From Elephas maximus indicus (Eukaryota > Chordata > Mammalia > Proboscidea > Elephantidae): a DNA stretch of 64,000 nt. A program made the translations under genes and the position numbers. Below are positions 34,934 to 45,824 of the stretch, piece by piece. Where the stretch lies: NCBI RefSeq assembly GCF_024166365.1, contig NC_064831.1, forward strand, positions 45,633,768-45,697,767, written 5' to 3'. Each line of letters begins with the position of its first letter. Position 1 is the first letter of the stretch. A model generated the notes under the pieces. That model did not search any database. It saw nothing but the letters and a program-made list of their open reading frames with translations, and was not told the DNA's origin.

Positions 34934-35047
34934 CACTGTAAGCTCTTTACCAGCAGCTTTCCGGAACGCTTTAGTCCACCTGACTTTGCGAGGATTGCGC
35001 TTCTTTTTAAAGTTTTTATGACATTTGGATTTACAGAACCTGAACAC
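34934..35047 (-). CDS. RSL24D1: RSL24D1 coding exon 2
   Basis: 114 bases (38 codons, phase 0 at both ends), acceptor TTCTTATAG and donor GTGAGT. Encodes [20 protein letters not shown], then [19 protein letters not shown]32 and C36 complete the L24e zinc knuckle begun in exon 1, and the [17 protein letters not shown] stretch is the rRNA-binding basic block. Confidence 0.97.
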
Positions 35048-35610
35048 CTATAAGAAACGTAAATTAAAAAATTGAAAGGTCATCATTAGAAGTTTTTTTA
35101 TTACAAGTGTTAACCCCCATCAGACAAAAAATGACAATGGTTCTCACGCACAATTTCTCCTACCTACTCACAACCTTATTTAGAAACATGAGGGCTACTT
35201 TGGCTATCAGCCATCATCCCAAATAAAGGCTAACAGCCCCAAAAATATGATTAAATACTACTAATTTTTTCAGAGTAACAATAAAACCTTAAATAAAAGG
35301 AATAATTTTAAGGAAAATCATTTAGGTCTCTTTCCAATTCAGGACAATTTTCAAAATTCACTTTCTATATATCTCAATGGGGATAAAAGTTTCAAACAGC
35401 CATTTAGGAATCTCCTTTGATTATTTCCATCTATCTTGCTAAAAGTACAAAATAATTTCAAAAGTGACTAAAACTGGCAATAAACCTGTTTTCTAAACTA
35501 TGTACAAAGTCCTACTGGGAAGACTCCGTCCTGCTTTAACTCTCCACCTTCATCCCCAAAAAATCTGATCCTTTAACAGTGATCCTTCCGTGTGCTCCTG
35601 AAATGGCTCA

Positions 35611-35790
35611 GTCCAAACCAAACCCACCGCCACTGAGTTGATTCCCACTCATAGCGACCCTATAGGACCGAGTAGAACTGCCCCATAGGGTGGGTTTCCC
35701 AAGGAGGGATTGGTGAATTCAAACTGCCAATCTTTCGAACTGACGACCTTTTGGTTAGCAGCTGAGCTCTTAAGCACTGTGCCACCATTA
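35611..35790 (-). repeat. AfroSINE
   Basis: AAACCCACCGCCACTGAGTT, then the body with a small GTGGGTTTCCC duplication, then the reverse head. Confidence 0.9.
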
Positions 35791-35833
35791 TATAAGTCTA
35801 AAATGCACTATTTTGTACTTTGTAATGTGTTAT

Positions 35834-35893
35834 TAAGGAGTCCTGGTGGCTATGAGTCTTCTGAATTGACCTGACAGCAATGGGTTAGGTTTT
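35834..35893 (+). repeat. AfroSINE with internal deletion
   Basis: The head GGAGTCCTGGTGG is joined directly to the tail CTATGAGTCTTCTGAATTG, so the tRNA B box and the body are missing. It is followed at once by another AfroSINE that starts inside its own head. Confidence 0.75.
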
Positions 35894-36097
35894 TTGATTT
35901 GGTGGCACAAAGGTTAAGAGCTTGGCTGCTAACCCAAAGGTCGGCTGTTCAACCTGCTCAGCGGCTCCACAGGAGAAAAGACCTGGCAATCTACTTCCAC
36001 AAATATATACAGCCTAGGAAACCCTATGGGGAAGTTCCACTGTCTATGGGGTTGCTACAAGTCGGAATCGACTTGAAGGCACACAACCATAGCAACA
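35894..36097 (+). repeat. AfroSINE (longer subfamily)
   Basis: GGTGGCACAAAGGTTAAGAG, then GGAGAAAAGACCTGGCAATC, then the CAAGTCGGAATCGACTTG tail. The first few head bases are missing. Confidence 0.9.
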
Positions 36098-36271
36098 TAA
36101 CCACTTGTGTGTATGTTATGGGGGGAATCTGAAGGAAAAAAGTAATTATTTGGGGTTTACGGATCTTGACAAAAAAAAAAAGTTTAATTTTCATTATGCA
36201 GAAGGCATGACCCATAACAAAATAGGTCAAAATGAACAATTTAACATTTCAGACTAAATATACCTGTGGAA

Positions 36272-36466
36272 AGGAGCCATGATGGCACAATGGTTAAGCA
36301 CTCAGCTGCTAACCCAAAGGCTGGGGGTTCAAACCAACCCACCCACCAGCTCCACGGGAGAAAGATCTGGCTCCTGTGAAGACTACAGCCAGAAAACCCT
36401 ACGGGGCAGTTCTACTTTGTCAAATGGAGTCACTAAGAGTGGAAAATCGACTCATCAACATCCGAC
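36272..36466 (+). repeat. AfroSINE (longer subfamily)
   Basis: GGAGCCATGATGGCACAATG, then GGGGTTCAAACC and the GGGGCAGTTCTACTTTGTC body. The tail is decayed. Confidence 0.88.
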
Positions 36467-36831
36467 GACAGCATGCTTGTGGATACACCACATCCCGCGA
36501 TACTTTTCATTTTACGTACACTCTGTTCTGTGGAGAATTGCAGGCCGGTCACCCTACACGCCAGGACACGGTTCTCTTAGAAAGAAACCAGTTCAATCTG
36601 ACCTGGAACCACACCTCCTGGAAAGCCTTTTCCTAAGAGATTTGAGTGAAAGTAAGTCTACATTCTTGACTTAATTTCAAAGACTAGAAAATATAAAAAC
36701 TACTGTAGTCTCAGGGAGTAACCCACTATGAAATCATTATCAGTAAATTTTATTAATACTTTGAATATTTCCAACCAAAGTACTACTACCTCTTAAGGAA
36801 AAGCCTCCTAAACTTAATACGTACTAGACAA

Positions 36832-36999
36832 CCTCTGGAGCTCTGGTGATACAGTGGTTAAGAGCTCGGCTTCTAACCAAAAAGCTGGCAGTTAAAATCC
36901 ACCAGCTGTTCTTTGGAAACTCTATGGGGCAGCTCTACTCTGTCATATAGGGTTGCAATGAGTCAGAACTGACTCAACAGCACCTAACAACAACAACAG
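36832..36999 (+). repeat. AfroSINE with LINE-like CAACAAC tail
   Basis: GAGCTCTGGTGATACAGTGG head, and a tail CAGAACTGACTCAACAGCAC that ends CTAACAACAACAAC, the same terminus as the RTE LINE at 7080-7134. Confidence 0.92.
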
Positions 37000-37174
37000 G
37001 CAATCCCTAGGTAAATCCTCATGTCTGAGATCTATCTAACGAGAGGGCTGACCTCCTCCTGGGTCTCCTCAATTCCAATCAGGCCAATGGGAAGTTACAG
37101 AGAAGTAAGTCTGAACTCCAAATCTAACAGGCGGTACCTAAAAAGTACAAAGGAGACTGAAGTCCCTGAAGACG

Positions 37175-37265
37175 TGAAGGGGATTCAATCAGCAAATAAG
37201 GAACATCTATTACGTGCCTGATGTTACACCAGGTGCTAGAGATAGATGGACAAAACATGGTACCC
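37175..37265 (-). repeat. L2-like remnant
   Basis: ATTCAATCAGCAAATAAGGA, then TATTACGTGCCTGATGTTAC and CAGGTGCTAGAGATAG fit the reverse L2 end. Confidence 0.55.
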
Positions 37266-37742
37266 CACCTTGAGAAGTCTAGTAGTGATGGGACAGCCTC
37301 ATTTTGCAAAAAAGAGAGCAAAAGATCATACTAGGATAGAAACAATGGAATGAAAACTCTATACGATAATCATGTATAAAATAATATGGAAACACATCTG
37401 AGAAAGTGGTTTCTACAGTTGGGTAAGTGGTAGATGCATTGTGTACGAGGCCAAGTTCATGGCTCAAATTTCCCTTTTAATCTAGTCCTGTATTGTCATA
37501 CTCAGTCTTCAGCATCCAAGTAATACTATCTAATACCTTAGCCTCAAAGTTCTTCAACCCTTTCTTAGTCCACTGATGCAACACACACTTACCAAGCACT
37601 CACTAAAGGTGTACTTGTCCTGTTTGCAAAGCCCGTGAAAATACAGGGCATTCGTACTAATTCTGCCCTTCAAATGCTACCTAAATGACCCTCGTGAAGA
37701 GTGTGCTTCTTATTCTTAGCTCAAGTACATACACAAGACTAA

Positions 37743-37962
37743 ATGGGCAGCTCCAGTGCAGAGGCGAGATGTGAAGGCAGAAAGGGACAGGAGCTGGTTG
37801 AATGGAAACGGGAAATCCGGAGTGGAAAGGAGGAGTGTGCTGTCACATTATAGAGGGAGCAACCAGAGTCACATAACAATGTGTGTGTATGAGTTTTTGT
37901 ACGAGAAACTAATGTGAACTGTAAACTTTCACTTAAAGCACAATTAAAAAAAAAAAAAAAAA
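37743..37962 (+). mobile_element. L1 3' UTR end
   Basis: Shares GTGTGCTGTCACATTATAG, then AACTTTCACTTAAAGCACAA, with the L1 ends at 8240 and 16400. A poly(A) run of about 18 closes it. Strongly 5' truncated. Confidence 0.88.
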
Positions 37963-38870
37963 AGCTACCTAATAAGGCTAAGAGAGAAAGTTTCTATGAA
38001 GAGAGTTTCTAAAGCTAAGAAACGAACGACAGAAGGACTAGTTAGGCTATAAAAGTGACAACTGCCTATCTACAAAAATGGCAGGAGGGCAGAAAGAGCA
38101 AGGACATCACTACCCTTGCAGCTGTAGAACTGGGAGGGCTTGATAACTAGATACAAAAGGGGAAAGATTCAGAGTCTCAAGTTTCTAGCAAAAATGTCTA
38201 AGCAGATGACAGTGGTACTAATTCAGAGGACAAAAAGATTTGAGGTAATAAGGAATTGTTTTCCAGGAGGTTCAGTGTTAGGTACAAGTAGGATTTCCCT
38301 GTCTGGGTGAAAATGCAGATTTGGACCTAAGGAAATAACAGATTTGGGAAACATCAACATAGGAAAAAATGAGATACTTGTTCTTTATCAGGGCTTCAAG
38401 GCCTCTACCTCTTCTTATTTCGCAGTCAACTCTGTTCTGGACCCATGGTTCTTCATTAGAACAAGCTGGCTCAAAGTCAATTCAACACTGTCCTTGTTAT
38501 CCACACCTCATCATCTTGATCTTCCACTGTGTCTACAAGATCAATACTCAACTCTAGACAGTTTCCACAATCTACTGTTCTGATTCCAACATCCAACTGA
38601 AAAACACTGGACAATAATAAAGCCATGATGACCAGATTATCCACAATGTCATATTGTCCACTGTGAACCAGATCCTGACCTGGCAATCCTTCGGTTCATT
38701 CCCTCTGCATTTCTTTCTAGGCTCCTGAGAGCGCGTATTCCAAACCTTCTGTATGCTCTTTTAACTTCACAACTTCGGGCGCTCAACTTCAGCAGGAGCA
38801 CGTGCTCCTGATTTAATGGAGTCAATACCTTCAGGCTTTAATGGAGACATAGGGAGCTGAAACAGGAACT
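37963..38870. other. RSL24D1 intron 1, unassigned
   Basis: No named repeat and no exon with splice sites. A minus-strand frame (38686-38477) has an ordinary amino-acid mix, but I do not recognise it. Confidence 0.35.
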
Positions 38871-38874
38871 GCAA

Positions 38875-38962
38875 TTCCTCAGTGCGTCAGAATCACCTTG
38901 TTAAAGACACAGAGTCCCAGGTCCTCTCCCTCGACTCCTAGAGGTCCTAACTCAACAGAGGA
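38875..38962 (+). repeat. MER5A-like fragment
   Basis: GTCAGAATCACCTTGTTAAA, then CAGAGTCCCAGGTCC. Confidence 0.5.
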
Positions 38963-39555
38963 ATTAATATTTTTAATAAGCACCCAGTGAATTCAGAAGC
39001 AAAGGTAAGAGAAAGCAAATACGTGTTTGAAAAAAAAACAGAAACGGGAATTCATATATCACTCACAGTCTTTCACACCCAGGCCCTACCTGTATTTATT
39101 TATAGACCTATTATGTTTGTACTTAGAGTCCTAGCCTCTATCATCACCTACAATCCAGTAACCACTTAACCAAACAGATGCAGTTACTCCTTTGGTGCCT
39201 CTGTTCAAACTATGCACTCTCCCTCCGCCCATCAGAGCTTCTCTTTTCTACTCCAATTTCAAGACCCAGAACAAATGTCACCTCCTTGCTGACTCTGCCT
39301 GGGCGTGCACTAGACAGTTTCCGGGGTTCAGGTCCGGTCCGCGGGAGGGACCGGGCCGCCTCACAGAAGCCCAGCTTCTCCAGACTCCGACCAGATTCGC
39401 TGAACCTCACGGACAAGGGTGCCCCGGTGACCATCCCCTTCGGGGCGCCCGCGAGAGGAAGCCCCCAGGCGGAGGCCTAGGCCGGAGTTCTCCGCAAAGC
39501 CACCTCCGGAGCATCGCGGGGACCCGCGGGCGCGCGCTGGCCTCAGACGCCTCAC

Positions 39556-39636
39556 CTTGCAGTCGTTGCGGACGAACATCATGCCGTGGCCTGGGTAAAT
39601 GGGCCCAGAACAGAAATAACACTTTTCGATACGCAT
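39556..39636 (-). CDS. RSL24D1: RSL24D1 coding exon 1 (start codon)
   Basis: 27 codons from ATG at 39636-39634 to the donor GTGAG at 39555. Encodes [20 protein letters not shown], then FVRNDCK. C6 and C9 form the first half of the zinc knuckle. A purine (G) sits at -3 of the ATG. The exon joins exon 2 in phase 0. Confidence 0.97.
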
Positions 39637-39911
39637 GTCGACGCCGCGCGGGTATCCACCGGCGAAACGCCGGGCTCGAGAGGAAGTGACGTGCTCCCGT
39701 CACCGGAAATGATTCTTCCTAGTCTCTGACCCGAGCAAAGGGCGAGCGGCCTTTGTTCGTCGGGGTTCCTGGGAGTTGGCCGGAACGGGACAGCGCCTCC
39801 TAGCGGCTACGTGGGCAAAGCCGCCCTTCCGCGGCCGTGTGGCGCAGGCGCAGAGCTGCAGACCGGGCTTGCGGTCCTTCCGGCAGATGGGCTCGGCCTG
39901 GTCTCTAACCC

Positions 39912-39987
39912 TTGGGCGTACTCTGTACAGGGGTCACCGTGGGTCGGAGTGCACACAACCACAACGCGTTGGGTTTGGGTTTTTTTA
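39912..39987 (+). repeat. AfroSINE tail fragment in the CpG island
   Basis: GTACTCTGTACAGGGGTCAC, then GTGGGTCGGAGTGC and GCGTTGGGTTTGGG. Only the 3' part remains. Confidence 0.7.
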
Positions 39988-40009
39988 AACCATATCCTAT
40001 ATGTCCACA

Positions 40010-40068
40010 TTTAAACCGGTTGCCATCCAGGCGATTCCGACTCATAGCGAACCCTTCAATCGACGTTT
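40010..40068 (-). repeat. AfroSINE tail fragment, inverted
   Basis: AAACCGGTTGCCATCCAGGC, then GATTCCGACTCATAGCGA. Confidence 0.8.
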
Positions 40069-40097
40069 ACGCATATCTTTTTTTTTTTTTTAAACCT

Positions 40098-40250
40098 ATG
40101 GAAGCCCTGGTGACGCAGTGGTTAAGTGCAATGGCTGCTAACCTAAGGGTCGGCTGTTCGAATCCCCCAGGCGCTCCTTGGAAACCTTGCGGGGCAGTTC
40201 TACTCTGTTTTATCGGGTCGCTGTGAGTCGGAATCGACTAGGCACCGCGT
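40098..40250 (+). repeat. AfroSINE
   Basis: GAAGCCCTGGTGACGCAGTG, B box CTGTTCGAATCC, and tail GAGTCGGAATCGACTAGG. It keeps many CpGs, which fits its place in an unmethylated island. Confidence 0.93.
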
Positions 40251-40405
40251 TTATACTTATGTCTGGGAGGCTGTCCACTTCGGGCGGTCCCTGAAGAGCT
40301 CCCGATCCCGCCGATTCCGTCCGAGCCCAGCCCACCTGCCGTGGAAGCGGCGAGGACGACGCCCGACCGGGAACCCGGGCCCTGGGTCTAGAGGCTCGAG
40401 GGCTT

Positions 40406-40475
40406 CACCAAAAACCGAACCAAACCCACTGCCGAGGGGTCAGTTCTGACTTGGGGACCCTATGCGACTTCAGTT
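40406..40475 (-). repeat. AfroSINE tail fragment
   Basis: AACCAAACCCACTGCCGAGG, then a diverged GACTTGGGGACCCTAT. Confidence 0.65.
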
Positions 40476-40719
40476 TGTGACCACTTAGAGGCGCTCTCAG
40501 CTTCGCCCTTCCCCCTCGTTAAGTACTAAACATAAGTGGTAAAAACGCTTTTACGGGAAACTCAGGTTCCCCCGCCAGAGCTCCAGTCCTCCTCCCTGGT
40601 GTCCGTCAGTCCCTTATTACTACGAGGGACTTCCTGGGTGTAGACAGACGTGTATCTGTGTGTGCGGGTCTCCGCTCCTAAAAACGCCGAGGAGACACCC
40701 TTTTCCCCCTCTCCTACCT

Positions 40720-40815
40720 GCCTCCCCTCCCTGCAGAGAGAGCTCCTTGAGGACAGGGGTGTGTCTGTGTTGTTTACAGGTATATCCCAGCGCCTGGGAC
40801 GGTTCCTGGGACGAA
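40720..40815 (+). repeat. L2 LINE 3' end
   Basis: GAGCTCCTTGAGGACAGGGG, then ATCCCAGCGCCTGGGACG. Confidence 0.7.
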
Positions 40816-40819
40816 TATT

Positions 40820-41620
40820 TAACTTTCTTTTTCACAATCGTATATATTCCATTGTATGACGGTATCATATTTCAATCGGTCCCCTGTTGAAGGACAGTTG
40901 TTTCCCATAAGCATCCCTACTGTTTTTTGGGTTTTTTGCAAAAGTTTACCCATGTAGAACTGCTAGGTCAGAGGTTATGTGCAGTTTTAAACTTTGGTAG
41001 ATAAGATCAGATTGCCTTCCAAAGTTCTTAGCAATTTACGCCCTCACCAGCCAATTAGATGCCTGTTTCACCACACCCTTGTCAAATGTAGGAGCTCAGC
41101 TGCTCCCCCAAAAGGCCGGCTCCTTGGAAACCATGGGACAGTTTCACTCTGTCTTATAAGGCAGCTATGAGTCGGAATCGACTCCACGGCAACGGGTTTT
41201 GGCTTTTGAGGTAAAAATGTTTTTCGTTATTATTTTAACTTGCATTTTAGTTGTGAATGAAGAATCTTTACAAATGTTTGAAATCTATTTTTTCTGTGAA
41301 TTGCCTGTTTATGTCCTGTACACGGTTTTCTATTGTCTTGTAGATTTTTTAACAGCATTTCATATGTTAAGAAAGTTAACCCTTTTCTAGCATGTATTTA
41401 CAAACCGCTCACCAAATTTATCAATATTTTATATTTTCTTACGGTGTTTTTCTATGCAGAAATATTTTATTTGTAAGGCATCCTTTTCCCCCATTAATTC
41501 AAAATGCCATTTCTCTATGGATTTACCGCTGGACTCTCTGCTTTGTTCCACTGATTTATCTATTTATGCACCAGTTTCCAAATGTTTAAATTATTGTAAT
41601 TTTTAAAATAACTAGGTTTA
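40820..41620 (-). mobile_element. Ancient L1, decayed, carrying a SINE
   Basis: ATTCCATTGTATGACGG, then GGACAGTTGTTTCCC, then AACTGCTAGGTCAGAGGTTA and CTGTTTATGTCCTGTACAC follow the reverse order of an L1 ORF2 end. An AfroSINE (41094-41207) sits inside. Confidence 0.55.
41094..41207 (+). repeat. AfroSINE, head-deleted
   Basis: GAGCTCAGCTGCTCCCCCAA, then CTCCTTGGAAACC, then GAGTCGGAATCGACTCCACG. The first part of the head is gone. Confidence 0.88.
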
Positions 41621-41760
41621 TCTCCAGTGCTCCTCCTTCTGTCTTCACTGACCTTTTTATTCAGTGCTTCCCTGGCTTTTTTTTTTTTTTTTTACTTTAA
41701 AAGAGCTTATCTAGTCATAATCTGCAAATACATATTTTTTTCCATTTTTTGGATAACTGA

Positions 41761-41894
41761 CTAACCCGTTGCTGTCAATTCTGACTCATAGCGACCCTAT
41801 AGGACAGTGTAGAACTGCCTCATAGGGTTTCCAGGGAGTGTCTGGTGGATTCAAACTGCCAAGCTTTTGGTTAGCAGCTGTAGCTCTTAATACT
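41761..41894 (-). repeat. AfroSINE
   Basis: AACCCGTTGCTGTCAATTCT, then body and reverse head up to AGCAGCTGTAGCTC. Confidence 0.9.
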
Positions 41895-42391
41895 TACACT
41901 TAGTTTTCTTGTCTAATCACTTGACTAGTCATTTCAGAACAATGTTAAATAGCTGAGGGACATAGCAGAAATTTGAATAACAAATGTCTGCCTGACACAT
42001 ATTTTAGCCTCCTTAATCTTTTTTTTTTTTTTTTAATCTTTTCTCTCTCCTGACCCCTTCAACAATTATAGACAAGACTCACCCATTTTCCCAAGCCCTT
42101 TGCACATTCCTTCTTCCTTCCAGGTGTTTTATCTTGCTGCTTCAGCAACAAATTTCCTATCCTTCCCATCCAGCTTTACCCTCTTACCTCCGATGTCAGA
42201 GGCTACATTCCCTTATCTGTGTGAATCCCATACTCTAAATCTTCATCTGAGACTTTGTTCTCTTCAGCCTATGGCCATACTCAGTGCTTCTCTTTGGGTT
42301 AATGGGTGCATAACCAGCCTTCAGAACTTTTTTAATTTTTCAATTATTATAATGAAATACAGGGTTGACAAGAGATTAAGGAATAGCCAGT

Positions 42392-42632
42392 AACCCTGCA
42401 GTTGGGGTGGAGCAAATAGCTTGTGCTCAACTACTAACCTAAAGGTTGTCATGGAGTCGACTTCAACCGTGTCAGAGTAACAGCGTGCTCCTTATGGCTT
42501 TCAATGACTGACTGTTCAGCAGCAGATCACCAGGCCTTTTTCTGACGGGCCTCTGGGTGGACTGGAACCTCCAACCTTTTGGCTAGCTGCTAAGCGTGTT
42601 AACCATTTGCACTACCCAGGGCCTCCCTTTTA
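42392..42632. repeat. Two AfroSINE pieces in inverted order
   Basis: 42392-42448 reads as a plus-strand head (GTGCTCAACTACTAACCTAA, then AGGTTG). From 42449 to 42632 the sequence reads as a minus-strand SINE, starting with the tail complement (TCATGGAGTCGACTTCAACC) and ending in the reverse head (ACTACCCAGGGCCTCC). Confidence 0.75.
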
Positions 42633-43209
42633 CACAAAGTAGTCAATAAAGTCCTTTGGGATGAGGTGACATTTGAAAATCTTGAAGAAAATGAGGGCAG
42701 GGTCATACAGACATATGGAAGAATAGCATTCCAGACAGAGGGAACAGCAAATGCAAAAGCCATGAGGCAAGAACACACTTGACTTTTCCAAGGAGGCCAG
42801 TGTGCCTCTGGAGGAGTGAATGAGGTGGACATAAGGTCGGAAAGGCCATCTCCCTACGTATTGCCTTCTCATCCAATCAATGATTGCACTCCTGCCAATG
42901 TCTCTTGTATCCATACCTTCAAGGCCCAGCCCACTTTAGTTCAGTCCCTTACCATCCTTGTTTTGTTCATCTGAGATTGCCTCATACAACAGTTCCCACC
43001 CTATAGGTGCTCAATAAATGTTTGATAACATATTTGAGTTACTTCCTCCAGAGTATGTTGTTTTGGCTGGCTGCTCAGTTAACACTTAATGGAATTTGTA
43101 TCCATGAATTTGGTGCCCTTCAGTAGAATTAAAACTTTCTTTCCCAAGGACCATTATGACTTCTTGTTTCAGTCCTCATTGTGATGGGAAATGAAGTCAC
43201 AGTCGCACA
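42633..43209. other. Short intergenic stretch between RAB27A and RSL24D1
   Basis: Contains GAATAGCATTCCAGACAGAG, then GGAACAGCAAATGCAAAAGC, a phrase common in old mammalian repeats, and an L2-like end (GGTGCTCAATAAATGTTTG, about 43005). No exon is seen. Confidence 0.45.
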
Positions 43210-45317
43210 CAAACTTGACTAGGCAGCTTTTTATTATAAGCTTAATTGGCACAAGGACCCCTGAAGATACATTTCACTTTTACACAGGCTTGTGAATAGA
43301 AAAAATACATTGATACACAAAATATATTGAACTTCAATATCAAATTTAAGAAAATGAGTTCCAGAGAGAGTACAGGTTATTTCAATAATTAAAGGTGGTG
43401 CTTGTGTGTGCGGTATATCATGTACACGTTTAACTGTGTATGTTTAAGGCCAATGTGATCTGTAGCTAATTATTCATTTGGTTCTTAAAAATGAAAACAT
43501 GCAGATATTGTCTTATTTTTAACTACCATATAAAATATGCTCTGATATCTATCTGTAAAATTATGATTCATTCCTCTGAAGTCTTATGGCAATCTTAGAA
43601 GGCACTCCTGTGTGGTTATGACTTTAATCTTGAATCTGAATCCTTTCTTCATTAGAACATACAATTCAAATGCATAGGACCCAATGAGTTCTTTAGTATA
43701 TAAAATAAGCCCCCATTTCAAAGCCAGAAATATGAAAAATCTTAGTAACCACGGCTAAGTCTGTTATGGGGGTGGTGGGAGGGGCAGTGGTAAGAAGCAA
43801 GATAGGTGCTCAATAAAAGCCATTTTGAAGCTATTGTATAGAAGTAATTATTTTCTATCAAACTTATATTTTTCTAATTACAGTTCTACCAAACATTTAC
43901 TGCCACAAAAACATTGATTTTGATTCTCTATTTAAATTATTAGTGGTGTTTCTTGCAAAATAGCCATTAGGCTCTCTGGAAATATTAATCTACTTTATTT
44001 AAACCAATGTAATAAGTAAGAATCTTCCCCTAAATGAAATATCTTTGAACTTTATAAACAACTGCCATAAAGCATGTTTTAAAACCACCTTCGATTTGGT
44101 GTGAAGACACTTTGGCAATGCAGCAGAATTACATGGCTTTGGCAAGACCCAGCAAGTAAACATTTGTGATCTCAATGGAAAATACAGGCTATAAAACACT
44201 TAATTTTTCTTACACTGAACCAGAGGACAAATGTGACTGCTTAAACACAAAACATCCATCTTCTACCAGATAGCAAACAGACATTTAATGTAATTGAAAA
44301 GTAATTCCTTCAGTACCACCCATGTAAAAATAAAACAAATTGCAGATATCAATACAGAGCCTGTTGGTGAAGAAAGAAGATTGGTTGTTTACAAGCTAAT
44401 GGAAACTGCAGTCTGAGGACGCTGGACCCACATTATAAACATGAAGAAAAAGCAGCTAAATGTTTGCTTGTCACAAAGAACTTTGGCACAAACACCAGCT
44501 GTACTCATACGTGGCCAGCACATAGGCCGAGTATAAATGCACAGATCACAGTGAACTGAAGCCATAAAATCTAGTTCCCTGACCCTTCCTTCATTCAACC
44601 CTTCAGAGCAATGGGAATACAGTAGGGAACCAGCAGCCCCACTTCAGTTGCTCACACTACATTAAACCACCCCTGCCCCAGGCTCCTCAATCCCTCTCCC
44701 ACAAAATAGAAAAGTCACAATGAGTGTACCATTGGTCAATTCTGCTTACCCAGGGTCTGTAGATCCATGTTCATGCTAAAGGGGATGCTTACATGAAACT
44801 AATACTATTCAAAGGCACTGAACTGATATGTGTGTATATTCTTGTTTAATATTCAAGTGGGTTAGACAACATTTTAGAAGTTCACCTCTGGTACACGCAG
44901 AGTACCAAAGGTACTCTTTAATTTGGATAGTTTAAATTTGCATCTAAGATCTTGAATGTGGGACTCCAGGCCTAGCTGAAGGACAGCAGGTGACAGTGCC
45001 CTCAGCCATCCTATGTAATAAATGGACTCTTCTGCGGCTGTAAAATCCATGAATCATCAACTGCCACAGGCTAAAGTTTTATTAAGGCACTCTTGGCTCT
45101 GTGAAATCTTGCTCCTAACTCTCAGGCGGAATCTTAAAAGAAATATTTACAAAGCTCCAGAAAATTAATTTTTGAACTGGATGCTTGACTGACAGGTCTA
45201 ACTGGGGTGGTGAGAAGCAGTTCCCCCAGTGCCATGGATCGCTCACTGCGCTGTGTATCAGCCGCAGAGGAGACCACAGACAGGCCGCTGGAATTACTGT
45301 GTGGCTGGCTTGCCTTT
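43210..45317 (-). other. RAB27A: RAB27A 3' UTR (inferred)
   Basis: About 2.1 kb between the stop codon and a canonical AATAAA (complement at 43230-43235) followed by GT-rich sequence. The stretch holds no AfroSINE, L1 or other repeat I can name, unlike all its surroundings. That fits an exonic UTR. The length is inferred, not shown by transcript data. Confidence 0.65.
43230..43235 (-). terminator. Candidate poly(A) signal of RAB27A
   Basis: AATAAA on the minus strand; the GTTTGTGTGCGACTGTGAC stretch that follows (about 43216-43198) is a plausible GT-rich downstream element. Confidence 0.65.
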
Positions 45318-45584
<267 letters not shown>

Positions 45585-45824
45585 TCACTTAGAAAATAAG
45601 GAAAGTACAAATATATTAGATGATAAAAAAGAAATTTACGACACCCAGGGTACATTAAAAAGTAAGACAATAAAATAAAGCAACTCACACCGCATTCCTA
45701 ACAGAGATGGAAAACTTCCAAAAATTTTATAAAATTTTAGACGTTGCAAAACATCAATTCTCTTTTTCTTCTACTTCTTACCAACTGTGTAAATCCGTGC
45801 CTCTATAAAACTGGCTATCAGTAC

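Larger units (their letters stand above)
24150..39690 (-). other. RSL24D1: RSL24D1 gene (transcribed region, estimated)
   Basis: The six coding exons below join in phase to 163 codons plus a stop, the length I recall for the human protein. The product is the ribosomal L24 domain-containing protein 1, orthologue of yeast Rlp24. It is a nuclear and nucleolar factor that occupies the eL24 site on pre-60S particles and is later exchanged for eL24. The zinc-binding cysteines are visible as C6 and C9 (exon 1) and C32 and C36 (exon 2). A basic, lysine- and arginine-rich middle and an acidic C-terminus follow, as in the family. The transcript ends are inferred: the 5' end near 39685 in a CpG island, the 3' end near 24150 after AATAAA (complement at 24168-24173). 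The introns are about 4.5, 1.7, 5.0, 2.2 and 1.3 kb. RAB27A lies upstream on the same strand. Confidence 0.93.
39290..40480. promoter_or_regulatory. RSL24D1: CpG island at the RSL24D1 promoter
   Basis: The stretch is GC-rich with dense CpG (for example 39485-39545, 39645-39690 and 40290-40380), unlike the AT-rich surroundings. It covers the first exon and upstream region of RSL24D1. Near the presumed start lie two ETS-type cores, AGGAAGTGACG at 39681-39691 and ACCGGAAATG at 39702-39711 (plus-strand orientation). No TATA box is seen, as is usual for housekeeping genes. Four AfroSINE pieces lie in the upstream half. Confidence 0.8.

Noticed and set aside
38477-38686. Minus-strand frame with protein-like composition as a processed pseudogene
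   Set aside because: I recognise no family, there is no poly(A) tail or target duplication, and the length is within chance.
39192-39689. A 165-codon plus-strand open frame over the RSL24D1 first exon
   Set aside because: It lies in GC-rich CpG-island sequence where stops are rare, is antisense to a proven exon, and has no recognisable domain.
40098-40170. tRNA-like sequence with intact A and B boxes
   Set aside because: It is the head of an AfroSINE. The acceptor-stem pairing and CCA-side structure of a true tRNA gene are absent. The same holds for the other SINE heads.
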